Positions 43,165-52,432 of a stretch of 64,000 nt of DNA are shown piece by piece (position 1 is the stretch's first letter; the number at the start of each line of letters is the position of its first letter). The stretch covers positions 433 through 64,432 of the forward strand of contig NZ_LMGJ01000012.1 of assembly GCF_001427385.1 (NCBI RefSeq), in the 5' to 3' direction. This DNA comes from Mesorhizobium sp. Root157 (GTDB lineage Bacteria > Pseudomonadota > Alphaproteobacteria > Rhizobiales > Rhizobiaceae). A program made the translations under genes and the position numbers. The notes below the pieces were generated by a model, which ran no database searches, was not told the origin of the DNA, and was given only the letters and a program-made list of their open reading frames with translations.

Positions 43165-44243
43165 AGCTGAAGCGTCTCACCGTTGCCGTGGCCTTGCCGT
43201 TTAGTTTGTTGCTGGCGCAGCCGGCGCAGGCTGCGGTCAAAGCGTCGGATGTCATCGGCCAGGCCATCAATGGTTTCATACGCCCCGCCTATGCGGACCT
43301 TCATGAACGCGCCGCAGCGTTGAGCACGTCCATGCAGACGCTGTGCGCGACGCCGAACGATGCCAACCTCGATTCTGCGCGCTCTGCATTCTCAGAAGCA
43401 GCCATGACGTGGTCCTCCGTCGAGATCATTGCCTTCGGCCCGATCCGCGAGGGCAATCGCTTCGAGCGGATGCTGTTCTGGCCCGACCGCAAGTCGATAG
43501 GTCTGAAACAGGTGCAGGCTGCCCTTGCCGCCAGCGATCCGTCCGCTGCCGAGGCTTCGCAAATGGAAGGCAAGAGCGTTGCCATGCAAGGTTTCGGCGC
43601 GCTGGAATATCTGCTTTTCGGCACCGATGCCGACATACTTTCAGCGAAGGATGGCGCTTATCGTTGCGCCTTCGGCAGTGCCGTCGCCGGCAATATCGAG
43701 ACAATGAGCGGCGAGGTCAGCGTCGAGTGGAACAAGCCGGACGGCTTTGCCGCGGTCTGGGCCAATCCGGCAAGCGACAACCCGGTCTATCGCACCGGCT
43801 CCGAGGCCGTGACCGAATTGATGGGCGTCTTCATCAACGGGCTGGACATGATCCGCGACGTGCGCCTGAAAGGTTTCCTGGGCAACAACCCGGATGCTGA
43901 CAAGCCGAGGCAAGCGATCTATTGGCGCTCGCAACGCACGGCCGCCTCGCTGGCGGCAAATCTCGACGGCATGGATCGCCTGTTCCAGAGTTCACATCTC
44001 ATCGACGCGCTGTCGCCGGATGCGCGCTGGATCGCCGAGTCCATTCATATCCAGTTGGTGAACGGCGTCGCCTCAGCCAACGCGGTTTCCGGGCCGATCG
44101 ACAAGACCCTGGCCGATCCCGGACAGCGAAAGCAACTGGACCAATTTGCCCTGGTGACGAGCAGCCTGTCCAATCTGTTCGGCACGCGGTTGAGCGCCGA
44201 GTTTGGCCTGACCGCCGGCTTCTCGTCGCTCGACGGAGACTGA
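43161..44243 (+). CDS. Second imelysin-like protein
   Basis: 360-aa exported protein (signal LPFSLLLAQPAQAA). It is related to imelysins but the GxHxxE motif reads GFGALEYLLFGTD, so the His is missing. It may be a non-metal-binding partner of the first imelysin. ATG 43161 overlaps the preceding stop as ATGA, and the DUF1513 gene follows after 2 bases. Confidence 0.83.
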   Translation: MKLKRLTVAVALPFSLLLAQPAQAAVKASDVIGQAINGFIRPAYADLHERAAALSTSMQTLCATPNDANLDSARSAFSEAAMTWSSVEIIAFGPIREGNRFERMLFWPDRKSIGLKQVQAALAASDPSAAEASQMEGKSVAMQGFGALEYLLFGTDADILSAKDGAYRCAFGSAVAGNIETMSGEVSVEWNKPDGFAAVWANPASDNPVYRTGSEAVTELMGVFINGLDMIRDVRLKGFLGNNPDADKPRQAIYWRSQRTAASLAANLDGMDRLFQSSHLIDALSPDARWIAESIHIQLVNGVASANAVSGPIDKTLADPGQRKQLDQFALVTSSLSNLFGTRLSAEFGLTAGFSSLDGD

Positions 44244-44245
44244 CC

Positions 44246-45343
44246 GTGCGGGTCCTCATCGACCGCCGCGATTTCCTGCGTGCCGCAGGCGCCAGCTTCG
44301 CCGCGGCGATGGCGCCGGGCGCCTGGGCCAGTACATTGGCCACGGATGCCGTCTTCGCCACGGCTTTCGTTCGGCGTGATGGCAGCCATGGCGCCGCCGT
44401 GCTGTCCGAGGCCGGCAAGGTGCTCCACGCCATCGATCTGCCGGAGCGCGGTCACGACATCACCTTCGATCCAATCTCCCGGCGCTCGGTCGTCTTCGCA
44501 AGACAGCCCGGTACCTTTGCCATGGTTTTCGACCATGCGGGACGTGAGAAGCCGCTCGCCATCTCCAGTGTTCCGGGGCGGCATTTCTTCGGTCATGGCG
44601 TATTTTCGCCGGACGGGAGGCTGCTTTACGCCACCGAAAACGATTTCGACAATGCCGCCGGCGTGGTTGGCATCTACGATGCGCTTTCGAACTTCGAGCG
44701 CGTCGGCGAGTTCCCGACTTACGGCGTCGGCCCGCATGAATTGCTTTTGCTCGGCGACGACAGGACCATCGCGGTGGCCAATGGCGGCATCGAGACCCAC
44801 CCGGACTACGGCCGCGCCGAACTGAACATCGCAACCATGAAGCCGTCCTACGTGCTTGTCGACCGCATCAGCGGCGACCTGCTCGAAAAGCACGAACTGC
44901 CATCGAACCTCAGCAAGCTTTCGATCCGGCATATGGCGGCCGACGGCGAGGGAACGGTGTGGTTCGGCTGCCAGTATCGCGGGCCGGTAACCGACAGGCC
45001 GCTGCTGGTCGGACGCGCTGCGCGCGGCAAGGACCTGTCGCTTGTCGATATGCCCGGCCAGGTGCTGGGCGGTTTTCGCAACTACATCGGCTCGGTGGCG
45101 ACCAACCCCGCCGCCGGCACCGTGGCCGTTTCGTCTCCGCAGGGCAATTCGCTGGCCATCATCGAAGCGGCCACCGGCAAGGTCGTATCGGCGAGAGACC
45201 TGACCGAAGTGTGCGGCGTGGCGCCGGATGGTCCGGGTTTCATCGCTACAACCGGCGGCGGCGTTATTGTCGGGCCGGATGGCAGCACTTCGACCGATCC
45301 CGATCACGTGTGGGACAATCACATGCTGCGCATCGAGGCCTAA
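44246..45343 (+). CDS. DUF1513 beta-propeller protein, Tat-exported
   Basis: 365-aa protein with a twin-arginine signal (IDRRDFLRAAGASFAAAMAPG). The mature part repeats propeller-like units (HFFGHGVFSPDGRLLYATEN; GVGPHELLLL). DUF1513 proteins end the imelysin-DUF1111 operon in many bacteria; the role in iron uptake is unclear. No ATG fits; GTG 44246 starts 2 bases after the previous stop. Confidence 0.85.
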   Translation: MRVLIDRRDFLRAAGASFAAAMAPGAWASTLATDAVFATAFVRRDGSHGAAVLSEAGKVLHAIDLPERGHDITFDPISRRSVVFARQPGTFAMVFDHAGREKPLAISSVPGRHFFGHGVFSPDGRLLYATENDFDNAAGVVGIYDALSNFERVGEFPTYGVGPHELLLLGDDRTIAVANGGIETHPDYGRAELNIATMKPSYVLVDRISGDLLEKHELPSNLSKLSIRHMAADGEGTVWFGCQYRGPVTDRPLLVGRAARGKDLSLVDMPGQVLGGFRNYIGSVATNPAAGTVAVSSPQGNSLAIIEAATGKVVSARDLTEVCGVAPDGPGFIATTGGGVIVGPDGSTSTDPDHVWDNHMLRIEA

Positions 45344-45441
45344 TGCATGTCACCCGAAAGTGGGAACCGGTTTCGGGATAACGACATGCACAAATACTTG
45401 AAGCGCGGCCAGCGAATCTGAAAGATCGCGACGCGCTCTAA
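45343..45441 (+). repeat. Dispersed palindromic repeat, copy 2
   Basis: Begins ATGCATGTCACCCGAAAGTG and continues with CCCGAAA...TTTCGGG pairing, a second ATGCA, then GCGGCCAGCGAATCTGAAAG and ATCGCGAC. About 80% like copy 1 at 28525-28615. Located between the convergent DUF1513 and iolB genes, where it may serve as terminator. Confidence 0.75.
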
Positions 45442-45451
45442 GAACGGCGGT

Positions 45452-46252
45452 TCAGGCTTTCAAGAGCCATTCATGCTCGGCGGCGTTGTGGAATTTCCAT
45501 GTGCGCTTCGGTCCCGCCATGACGTTGAGATAATAAAGGTCGTAGCCGTGGCAGGCCGCGCATGGATGGTAGCCCTTAGGCACCAGGACCACGTCGCCGT
45601 CCTCCAGCGCCATCGCCTCGTCCAGCGAGCGGTCATCCGTGTAGACGCGCTGGAAGGCGAAACCCTGAGGCGGATTGAGCCGGTGGTAGTAGGTCTCTTC
45701 CAGATAGGATTCGGCCGGCAGATTGTCCTTGTCGTGCTTGTGCGGCGGATAGCTCGACGTATGCCCGCCCGGCGTGATCACCTCCACGACCAGCAGGGAA
45801 TCGGCAGGTTCACCTTCCGGCAGGATATTGGTCACGTGACGCGTGTTGGTGCCCTTGCCGCGCGTTTCCTGGCCGAGTTCGTCCGGGCCGATGACACGAA
45901 CGGGCAACCCGCCGCCAAGTCCGGGTGCGGAGCAGACGGCAAGCTCCAGTTCGGTGCCGGCGCGCACTGACCAATCCGAGCCCTGCGGTACGTAGACCGA
46001 CCAGGGCTTGCCCTCGAACGGCGACATGCGCTCTCCCAGCAGGCCCAGGTCCTGGCCGCCGGCCTCGACCTGGCCCTTGCCGGTGATGAAGACGAGGCAA
46101 ACCTCCCGGCCGGCGGTTTCGCCGGATGCGGTATCGCCGGGGCGCAGGCGATGAAGGTCGAAACCGACATAGCGCCATCCGGCACTTTGCGGCGTCACAT
46201 GGACGATGCGCCCATGGCCGTCTTTCTGCGATCTGACGAGAAGCTTCGACAT
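45452..46252 (-). CDS. iolB: 5-deoxy-glucuronate isomerase
   Basis: 266-aa cupin enzyme of myo-inositol breakdown, turning 5-deoxy-glucuronate into 5-dehydro-2-deoxygluconate. Typical sequences are VEVITPGGHTSSYPPHKHD, EETYYHRLNPPQGFAFQRVY and VPKGYHPCAACHGYDLYYLN, with metal-binding His residues. Last gene of iolCDE-x-B, starting 8 bases after the small membrane protein. Confidence 0.95.
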   Translation of the reverse strand: MSKLLVRSQKDGHGRIVHVTPQSAGWRYVGFDLHRLRPGDTASGETAGREVCLVFITGKGQVEAGGQDLGLLGERMSPFEGKPWSVYVPQGSDWSVRAGTELELAVCSAPGLGGGLPVRVIGPDELGQETRGKGTNTRHVTNILPEGEPADSLLVVEVITPGGHTSSYPPHKHDKDNLPAESYLEETYYHRLNPPQGFAFQRVYTDDRSLDEAMALEDGDVVLVPKGYHPCAACHGYDLYYLNVMAGPKRTWKFHNAAEHEWLLKA

Positions 46253-46260
46253 GCGATGAC

Positions 46261-46482
46261 CTATTCCTTCGGGGCGGCGGGGTCGGATGAGCTTTCTTCT
46301 CCCGCCGGCTTGTAGGCGTAGAAGAACTGCCAGTAGCCGTAGAGGCCGAACCCGAGCGCGATCACGCCCCAGAACGGGGTGCCGGTCGCAAACTCGACCA
46401 CGGCCCACACCAGGCACACCACCACAACTGCGATGCGCCGCCACCGCGGCCGGAAGAAAGGATGTTCGGAGTCTTTGATCAT
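46261..46482 (-). CDS. Small two-TM membrane protein in the iol operon
   Basis: 73-aa protein with two hydrophobic segments (IAVVVVCLVWAVVEFAT; FWGVIALGFGLYGYWQFF) and a charged tail ending PAAPKE. Not assigned to a known family. It lies between iolE and iolB on the same strand with gaps of 17 and 8 bases, so it is almost surely co-transcribed. Function unknown. Confidence 0.7.
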   Translation of the reverse strand: MIKDSEHPFFRPRWRRIAVVVVCLVWAVVEFATGTPFWGVIALGFGLYGYWQFFYAYKPAGEESSSDPAAPKE

Positions 46483-46499
46483 GCTGATACTTGTCTCGC

Positions 46500-47417
46500 T
46501 CAGGCGTTGGGAAAACCCTGCGTCTCGACAGTGTAGCCCGCAGCCGTCATCACGCGCATCAGCTCCTTGTAGCCCACCTGCGCCATCTTGAGCGGTGGAT
46601 TCGTCTTCGGGTCCTGTTCGGCCTCGACCACGAACCAGCCCTGATAGCCGTAGTCGGCGAATTTCTGCACGATTGCTGCAAAATCCAACGACCCGTCACC
46701 CGGGACGGTGAAGGCGCCGAGAGCCACCGCGTCGAGGAACGATTGCCGCGTGCGGTCCAGCCCGTCGATCACGTTCATGCGCACATCCTTCACATGCACA
46801 TGATTGATGCGGCCGTGATGCTTGTCGATGGCGCGAAGCACGTCGCCGCCGGCGAAGGCGAGGTGGCCGGCATCGAGCAGCAGCGGAATGCCTTCGCCCG
46901 AATGGTTCATGAAGGCATCGAGTTCATGCTCGAATTGCACGACGGCGGCCATATGGTGATGGTAGGAAAGCGGCATGCCCTGTTCGGCGCACCATTCACC
47001 GAACGAGGTCACCTTGCGAGCATAGGCCTTCATCTCGGCGTCGGACAGCACGGCCTTCGTGGCGAGCGGCTTCGCGCGGTCGCCCTGAATCGAGCGGCCG
47101 ACTTCGCCATAGACGATGCAGGGCGCATCCACGGCCTTGAACAGGTCGATCATCGGCCGGATGCGGTCCTTGTTTACCGCCAGGTCCTCGTTCGCGAGCG
47201 TGCCCGAAAACCAGCCGCCGCACAGCGTCACGTCCGCCTTCTTCAGGATCGGCAGCATCACCTTCGGATCGTTGGGAAAGCGGCGCCCCATCTCCATGCC
47301 GGTGAAGCCCGCCGAACGTGACTGGCGAAGGCATTCTTCCAGCGATACGTCATCGCTGAGTTCGGCGAGATCGTCGTTCCACCATGCGATGGGGGACATG
47401 CCCAATTTGGCCTTCAC
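46500..47417 (-). CDS. iolE: Inosose dehydratase
   Basis: 305-aa TIM-barrel enzyme dehydrating scyllo-inosose. Recognised by MSPIAWWNDDL, GFTGMEMGRRFP, LLDAGHLAFAGGD, INHVHVKDVR and WFVVEAEQDP, as in IolE. Starts with GTG 47417 behind a good GGAGG site at 8-9 bases. 94 bases from the iolD stop, the gap holding repeat copy 3. Confidence 0.95.
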   Translation of the reverse strand: MKAKLGMSPIAWWNDDLAELSDDVSLEECLRQSRSAGFTGMEMGRRFPNDPKVMLPILKKADVTLCGGWFSGTLANEDLAVNKDRIRPMIDLFKAVDAPCIVYGEVGRSIQGDRAKPLATKAVLSDAEMKAYARKVTSFGEWCAEQGMPLSYHHHMAAVVQFEHELDAFMNHSGEGIPLLLDAGHLAFAGGDVLRAIDKHHGRINHVHVKDVRMNVIDGLDRTRQSFLDAVALGAFTVPGDGSLDFAAIVQKFADYGYQGWFVVEAEQDPKTNPPLKMAQVGYKELMRVMTAAGYTVETQGFPNA

Positions 47418-47466
47418 GTCACACCTCCGGTTTGCGTCGCCCTGGGGGCAGGACCAGTTTCCATCC

Positions 47467-47512
47467 ATGTCGCTATCCCGAAACCGGTTCCTACTTTTCG
47501 GGCCGCATGCGT
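47467..47512 (-). repeat. Dispersed palindromic repeat, copy 3 (short, inverted)
   Basis: On the minus strand reads ACGCATGCGGCCCGAAAAGTAGG-like, then AACCGGTTTCGGGATAGCGAC, matching the first half of copies 1 and 2. It lies between iolD and iolE and overlaps the iolD stop region. Confidence 0.65.
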
Positions 47513-49362
47513 TAGCTGCCGATGGACTGCATCTGCCGCTTTTGTTCATAAGTCTTGCGTGCCGCCTCGACTTGCGGGCGCGCGCTCACTTCGGGCACCG
47601 CTACATCCCACCAGAAGCCGCCGGCCTCGGTCGAAACCAGCGGGTCGGTTTCGATGACGATCACCGTCGTGCGCGTGTTGGCCTTGGCGGCTGCGAGCGC
47701 CGTTTCCAGCCCGGCGATCGACGACACCTTCTCCGCGATCGCACCCATGCTTGCCGCGTGCGCGGCAAAGTCGATATCGGGCAGCGCCTCGTGCCGGGTG
47801 TCTTTCAAGAGATTGTTGAAGTTGGCGCCGCCCGTCGCCATCTGCAGCCGGTTGATGCAGGCAAAGCCGCGATTGTCGAGCAGCACGATGGTGAGTTTCA
47901 GCCCGAGCATCACCGACGTGGCGATCTCGGAATTCAGCATCAGGTAGGAACCGTCGCCGAGCATGACGACGATCTCCTCGTCCGGCTTCGCCATCTTGGC
48001 GCCGAGCCCGCCGGCAATCTCGTAACCCATGGCCGAGAAGCCGTATTCGGCGTGGAACGATCCCGGCTTGCCTGCCTGCCAAAGCTTGTGAAGCTCGCCC
48101 GGCAGTCCGCCGGCGGCGTGCAGGACGGTCGCCTGCGCCCCCATGACGCGTTGGACCGCACCGATCACCTGCGCATCCGAAGGATAGGCGGCGTTCGTCG
48201 TGGCGGTCACCTTGGCTGCCTCGGTCTGCCAAGCCGTCTTGCCCTTGCGGGCGTCTTCGCTCCAGCTTGCAGGGACTTTCCAGCCTGCCAGCGCTTGACC
48301 CAGTTCGGTCAGCCCTTCCAGTGCGTCCGCCACCAGCGGCAAGGCCCGGTGCTTGCCGGCATCGAACGGCTGCACATTGAGCCCGATGATGGTCTTGCCG
48401 GCATTCTGGAACAAGGACCATGACCCGGTGGTGAAATCCTGCAGCCGGGTGCCGATTGCCAGCACCACGTCCGCCTCCTTGGCCAGGCGGTTGGCGGCTG
48501 CGGTTCCGGTCACGCCGACTGCCGCCATGTTGAGCGCATTGACATCGGGCAGCGAGGATTTGCCGCCTTGCGTCTCGCACACCGGAATGCCGGTGGCCTC
48601 GACGAATTTCGCAAGCTCGTCGCAAGCCTGCGAATAAAGCACGCCGCCGCCAGCTACGATCAGCGGTTTCTTCGCGGCTTTCAACGCGTCCGCCGCCGCC
48701 GCCAGTTCGGAGCGGTCGGGGCGTGGCCGGCGCGGGGCCCAGACCCGCTCGGCAAAGAAACTCTCGGGATAGTCATAGGCCTCGGCCTGCACGTCCTGGC
48801 ACAGCGACAGCGTCACCGGCCCGCATTCGGCCGGATCGGTTAGCACCTGCATGGCCCGGTTGAGCGCCGGAACGATCTGTTCGGGCCGGGTGATGCGGTC
48901 GAAGTAGCGCGAAACGGGGCGGAAGCAATCATTGACCGACACCGTGCCGTCGCCGAAATCCTCGGCCTGTTGCAGAACGGGGTCGGGGATGCGGTTGGCG
49001 AACACATCGCCGGGCAACAGCAGAACCGGCAAGCGGTTGACATGGGCGAGAGCCGCAGCCGTCACCATGTTGACCGCGCCGGGGCCGATCGAACTCGTCG
49101 CCGCCATGAAGCGCCGGCGGAAATTCGCCTTGGCAAAGGCGATGGCCGCATGCGCCATCGACTGTTCGTTCTGGCCGCGAAAGGTAGGCAACCGGTCCTG
49201 GACCGAATAAAGCGCTTCGCCGAAGCCGGCGACATTGCCGTGGCCGAAGATTGCCCATACGCCGCCGAAGATCGGCACCTTGCGGCCCTCGACCTCGGTC
49301 ATCTGGGCGCACAGGAAGCGGGCCAGCGCCTGTGCCATCGTCAGGCGGATTGTGTTTGCCAT
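47512..49362 (-). CDS. iolD: 3D-(3,5/4)-trihydroxycyclohexane-1,2-dione hydrolase
   Basis: 616-aa thiamine-diphosphate enzyme opening the inositol ring. The ThDP motif is LGDGSYLMLNSEIATS; RGQNEQSMAHAAIAFAK carries the catalytic Glu, and ACINRLQMATGGANFNNL is typical of IolD. Start ATG 49362 with GGGAGGAGCG upstream. Between iolC (19-base gap) and iolE. Confidence 0.95.
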   Translation of the reverse strand: MANTIRLTMAQALARFLCAQMTEVEGRKVPIFGGVWAIFGHGNVAGFGEALYSVQDRLPTFRGQNEQSMAHAAIAFAKANFRRRFMAATSSIGPGAVNMVTAAALAHVNRLPVLLLPGDVFANRIPDPVLQQAEDFGDGTVSVNDCFRPVSRYFDRITRPEQIVPALNRAMQVLTDPAECGPVTLSLCQDVQAEAYDYPESFFAERVWAPRRPRPDRSELAAAADALKAAKKPLIVAGGGVLYSQACDELAKFVEATGIPVCETQGGKSSLPDVNALNMAAVGVTGTAAANRLAKEADVVLAIGTRLQDFTTGSWSLFQNAGKTIIGLNVQPFDAGKHRALPLVADALEGLTELGQALAGWKVPASWSEDARKGKTAWQTEAAKVTATTNAAYPSDAQVIGAVQRVMGAQATVLHAAGGLPGELHKLWQAGKPGSFHAEYGFSAMGYEIAGGLGAKMAKPDEEIVVMLGDGSYLMLNSEIATSVMLGLKLTIVLLDNRGFACINRLQMATGGANFNNLLKDTRHEALPDIDFAAHAASMGAIAEKVSSIAGLETALAAAKANTRTTVIVIETDPLVSTEAGGFWWDVAVPEVSARPQVEAARKTYEQKRQMQSIGS

Positions 49363-49381
49363 GATCGCTCCTCCCGCTGTG

Positions 49382-51316
49382 TTATGCCGCCTTGCGGCCA
49401 CGCGCCGCAAGCCATGCTTCGGTGAGTTGCAGAAAGCGGGAAGCCATGTCCGCGATGGCTTGCTCGTCGCTCATGCGCCCCGTGAGCCACTGCTCCGCGG
49501 CATGGATGAAAATGGTGCGGCCGACCGCAAAGCCCTTGACCATAGGTGCATTGGCGGTTGCGGCAAATGCCGCCTTCAACTCGTCTGGAGGCGCTTCGAG
49601 ACCCAGCAGCACGACGCCGCGGCACCAGGGGTCGTTCTCGAGGATCGTCGCTTCGATGGTCGCCCATGCCGCTGGAGAGGCTTGCGGCTCAAGCTTCCAC
49701 CAATCCGGCTTGATGCCGAGCGCATAAAAATCCGCCAGGGCTCGCGGAATGGTGGCGTCGTCGATCTTCCCATGCTTGCTGGCGATGATCTCGATCAGCA
49801 GTTCGCGCCCGATCTTGCGCGCTGCCTCGAACAGGCCAAGCAGTTTCTGCTGCTGCTCGGCCTTGAGTTCGGCCGGATCGTCGGGATGATAGAAACACAG
49901 GCACTTGATGCAGTGGTCTGCCGGCCATTCGACCAACTGCGAGCCGATGTCCTGCGAGAAGTCGAAGCGCAGCGGCCGCGAACCCGGCAACTCGACCGGC
50001 CGCCCGAGCCAATCGAATTTGTGGCGGGCGAACTCGAACATCGCCTTGCGGCCATGCCTTTCGTCGATCAGCATGCCGTAGCCCGGCCGGCCACCGGCGA
50101 CTTGGCTGGCCGCCTTGACTGCCAGCACCTTGAACGCCTCGATACGCGCCGGATCGGCGCCGGCCTTCCTGGCCACGTCCTCGAGTTGGGAACGATGGTC
50201 GCACGCGAAAGCCATCAGCGACGGGATCTCGCGCCGCCGCGTCGTTGCCCAATGGATGTGGCTGATCGCCTCGTCCTTGCGCAAGGCCAGATGCCGGCTG
50301 CCGTTGTTCAGGAAGAACTGCAATTCTGCGAATGTCGGATATTCGGGCGAGCAGAGCAGGCGCGACACTGCGAACGCGCCACAGGCATTGGCCCATGTCG
50401 CCGCCACTTTGAGGCTTTCGCCGCCAAGCCATCCGCGCAGGAAGCCGGACATGAAGGCATCGCCCGCGCCAAGCACGTTGTAGACCTCGATGGGAAACCC
50501 GTCGCCGACGATGCCGTCTTCGAGATCGTCGGGGATTGCGCCGTCATAGACGATGCAGCCCATGGCGCCGCGCTTGAGCACGATGGTTGCCTCGGACAGC
50601 GAGCGGATGGTCTTCAGCGCCGCCAGAAGGTCGTTTTCGCCGGAGGCGATCAGCACCTCTTCTTCAGTGCCGACGACAAGATCGCAGTCCGGCAGCACGG
50701 TCTTGAGGCGCGCCGTGACGCGGTCGGATTTGATATAGCGCCCGAACCCCTCGGCGTGGCCCGCCAGGCCCCACAGATTGGGCCGGTAGTCGATGTCGAA
50801 CACCACCTTGCCGCCGCTGGCCTTGATTGCCTTCATCGCCTTGCGTTGGGCGGCATCGCTGTTGTCGCGGGAAAAATGGGTGCCGGTGACGACGATGGCT
50901 TTCGCCGACTGGATGAAGCTCTCGTCGATGTCTTCCTCCGACAGGGCCATGTCGGCGCAATCGCTGCGATAGAAGATCATCGGCGATACGCCTTCGTCCT
51001 CCACCGACAGCAACACCAGCGCGGTGAGGCGCTCGGAATCGGTCTTGAGGCCGTCCACGCAGACGTTTTCGCGGCGCAGTTGTTCGCGGATGAAACGGCC
51101 CATCTGCTCGTCGCCCACGCGCGTGAGCAGGGCCGAGCGCAAGCCGAGCCGCGCCGCCCCGACGGCGATGTTGGCCGGGCAGCCGCCGACCGACTTGGCA
51201 AAGGAGGTGATGTCCTCCAGCCGCGAGCCGATCTGCTGACCGTAAAGGTCGACCGAGGCGCGACCGATGGTGATGACGTCAAGCGGCGCAGCTTGTGCTT
51301 CCACGGCTTCGCTCAT
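49382..51316 (-). CDS. iolC: 5-dehydro-2-deoxygluconokinase fused to DUF2090 domain
   Basis: 644-aa fusion. Residues about 15-335 are a PfkB kinase: GGCPANIAVGAARLGLRSAL, and VLGAGDAFMSGFLRGWL with the catalytic Asp. Residues about 345-644 are DUF2090, an aldolase-like TIM barrel related to the DKGP aldolase step (FACDHRSQLEDVA; PDWWKLEPQ). So one polypeptide may phosphorylate DKG and cleave the product, replacing IolJ. This fusion is usual in rhizobia. ATG 51316 has GGGAG 6 bases upstream. Confidence 0.93.
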   Translation of the reverse strand: MSEAVEAQAAPLDVITIGRASVDLYGQQIGSRLEDITSFAKSVGGCPANIAVGAARLGLRSALLTRVGDEQMGRFIREQLRRENVCVDGLKTDSERLTALVLLSVEDEGVSPMIFYRSDCADMALSEEDIDESFIQSAKAIVVTGTHFSRDNSDAAQRKAMKAIKASGGKVVFDIDYRPNLWGLAGHAEGFGRYIKSDRVTARLKTVLPDCDLVVGTEEEVLIASGENDLLAALKTIRSLSEATIVLKRGAMGCIVYDGAIPDDLEDGIVGDGFPIEVYNVLGAGDAFMSGFLRGWLGGESLKVAATWANACGAFAVSRLLCSPEYPTFAELQFFLNNGSRHLALRKDEAISHIHWATTRRREIPSLMAFACDHRSQLEDVARKAGADPARIEAFKVLAVKAASQVAGGRPGYGMLIDERHGRKAMFEFARHKFDWLGRPVELPGSRPLRFDFSQDIGSQLVEWPADHCIKCLCFYHPDDPAELKAEQQQKLLGLFEAARKIGRELLIEIIASKHGKIDDATIPRALADFYALGIKPDWWKLEPQASPAAWATIEATILENDPWCRGVVLLGLEAPPDELKAAFAATANAPMVKGFAVGRTIFIHAAEQWLTGRMSDEQAIADMASRFLQLTEAWLAARGRKAA

Positions 51317-51381
51317 GCTCAACTCCCGGCAACCTCGTTGGCTGGATATCGGGCAGCTCTAACGGCTACACCTGTCAATAT

Positions 51382-51425
51382 GAAATATTAGTTCCAAAAC
51401 ATAGTCAACATGGAATGCATGTTCT
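51382..51425. promoter_or_regulatory. Two putative IolR operator sites upstream of iolC
   Basis: GAAATATTAGTTCC (51382-51395) and GGAATGCATGTTCT (51412-51425) each fit GGAA-N6-TTCC, the palindrome reported for Sinorhizobium IolR, with one mismatch. Their starts are 30 bases apart, three helical turns. They lie 66-109 bases upstream of the iolC start. Confidence 0.55.
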
Positions 51426-51452
51426 TTTGTGAAATGCGCGGAACCTCGCGTC

Positions 51453-52289
51453 TCAACGCTCGCCGCCGCTGCGCCTTTTCTCCGCGACGCCGACGGCCAG
51501 CGACATGGCCAGCGCCATCGTTGCGGACAGCGAACGGAAGCCGGAAAAATCGGCTTCGGCCACTTCGAACCAGACCTTGGCGAATTGCGCGAGCGGCGAA
51601 AACGAACTGTCGGTGATGGCGATGATCGGCACGCCTTGTTCCGACAGAAAGCGGGCTTCCTCGACGGTAGACGGCGAATAAGGGGAGAAACTGATGGCAA
51701 TCGCCGCATCCCGTTCGGTGGCGAAGCCGATCATTTCAGGGGTCAGTCCGGCAGCCGACTCGACCAGTTGGTTCCTGATGCGAAGTTTGCCAAGCGCATA
51801 GGCGATATAGGAAGCCACCGGGTAGGACCGGCGCCTGGCCAGCACATGGACCGTGTCCGCCTTGGCCAGCAGCGCGATGGCTTGTTCAAGATGTTCCTCG
51901 TCCACGGAGCGTGAAAGATTTTCCAGCGACGTGGTGGCGGCCGTGACGAAGCCGTCGAAAATGGCGCGGTGCCCGCCTTCTCTTTCTGCTTTCGTGCGCA
52001 GCGCCAGCAGTCTTTCGTCATAGGATGAGTTGCGCTCGCGCAGGCGCTCGCGAAACACCGACTGCAGGCTGGTGAAGCCGTCGAAACCGAACTGCTGCGC
52101 GAACCGGACCAGCGTCGAAGGCTGCACGCCTGCGGTGGCCGCGATGCTGGCGGCGGTGCCGAAAGCGATATCGTCCGGATTGTCGAGCGAATAGGCCGCG
52201 ATCTGCGCAATCCGTTTGGGCAGGCCTTGGCGCCGCTCCAGGATCGTGGCGCGCAGTGTCTCGAAATCGCGGGGCACCCGTTCGTCCAT
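51453..52289 (-). CDS. iolR: RpiR-family regulator, probable IolR
   Basis: 278-aa repressor. N-terminal RpiR HTH (TAASIAATAGVQPSTLVRFA) and C-terminal SIS sugar-phosphate domain (DTVHVLARRRSYPVASYIAY; AISFSPYSPSTVEEARFLSE). Beside iolCDEB with operator-like sites just downstream. ATG 52289 with GGAACGGAC upstream is preferred to the ATG at 52355. Likely ligand: a phosphorylated inositol intermediate. Confidence 0.85.
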   Translation of the reverse strand: MDERVPRDFETLRATILERRQGLPKRIAQIAAYSLDNPDDIAFGTAASIAATAGVQPSTLVRFAQQFGFDGFTSLQSVFRERLRERNSSYDERLLALRTKAEREGGHRAIFDGFVTAATTSLENLSRSVDEEHLEQAIALLAKADTVHVLARRRSYPVASYIAYALGKLRIRNQLVESAAGLTPEMIGFATERDAAIAISFSPYSPSTVEEARFLSEQGVPIIAITDSSFSPLAQFAKVWFEVAEADFSGFRSLSATMALAMSLAVGVAEKRRSGGER

Positions 52290-52389
52290 GTCCGTTCCAG
52301 TCGATTGATCGACCCCTCTGTGCCCCATCATAGCGGTCCTGTGCAAGAATGTCATAAAAAATGAGCGATACGTTCCATTTCAAGGGTAA

Positions 52390-52407
52390 ATGGATTAATC
52401 AATCCAT
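52390..52407. promoter_or_regulatory. Inverted repeat before the Gfo/Idh gene
   Basis: ATGGATT-AATC-AATCCAT, 7-bp arms around 4 bases, 26 bases before the ATG at 52433 and in the divergent region with the RpiR gene. Possible operator for a regulator of the oxidoreductase. Confidence 0.4.
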
Positions 52408-52432
52408 ATTGGTTTCGGAACTGGAGAGCGAA

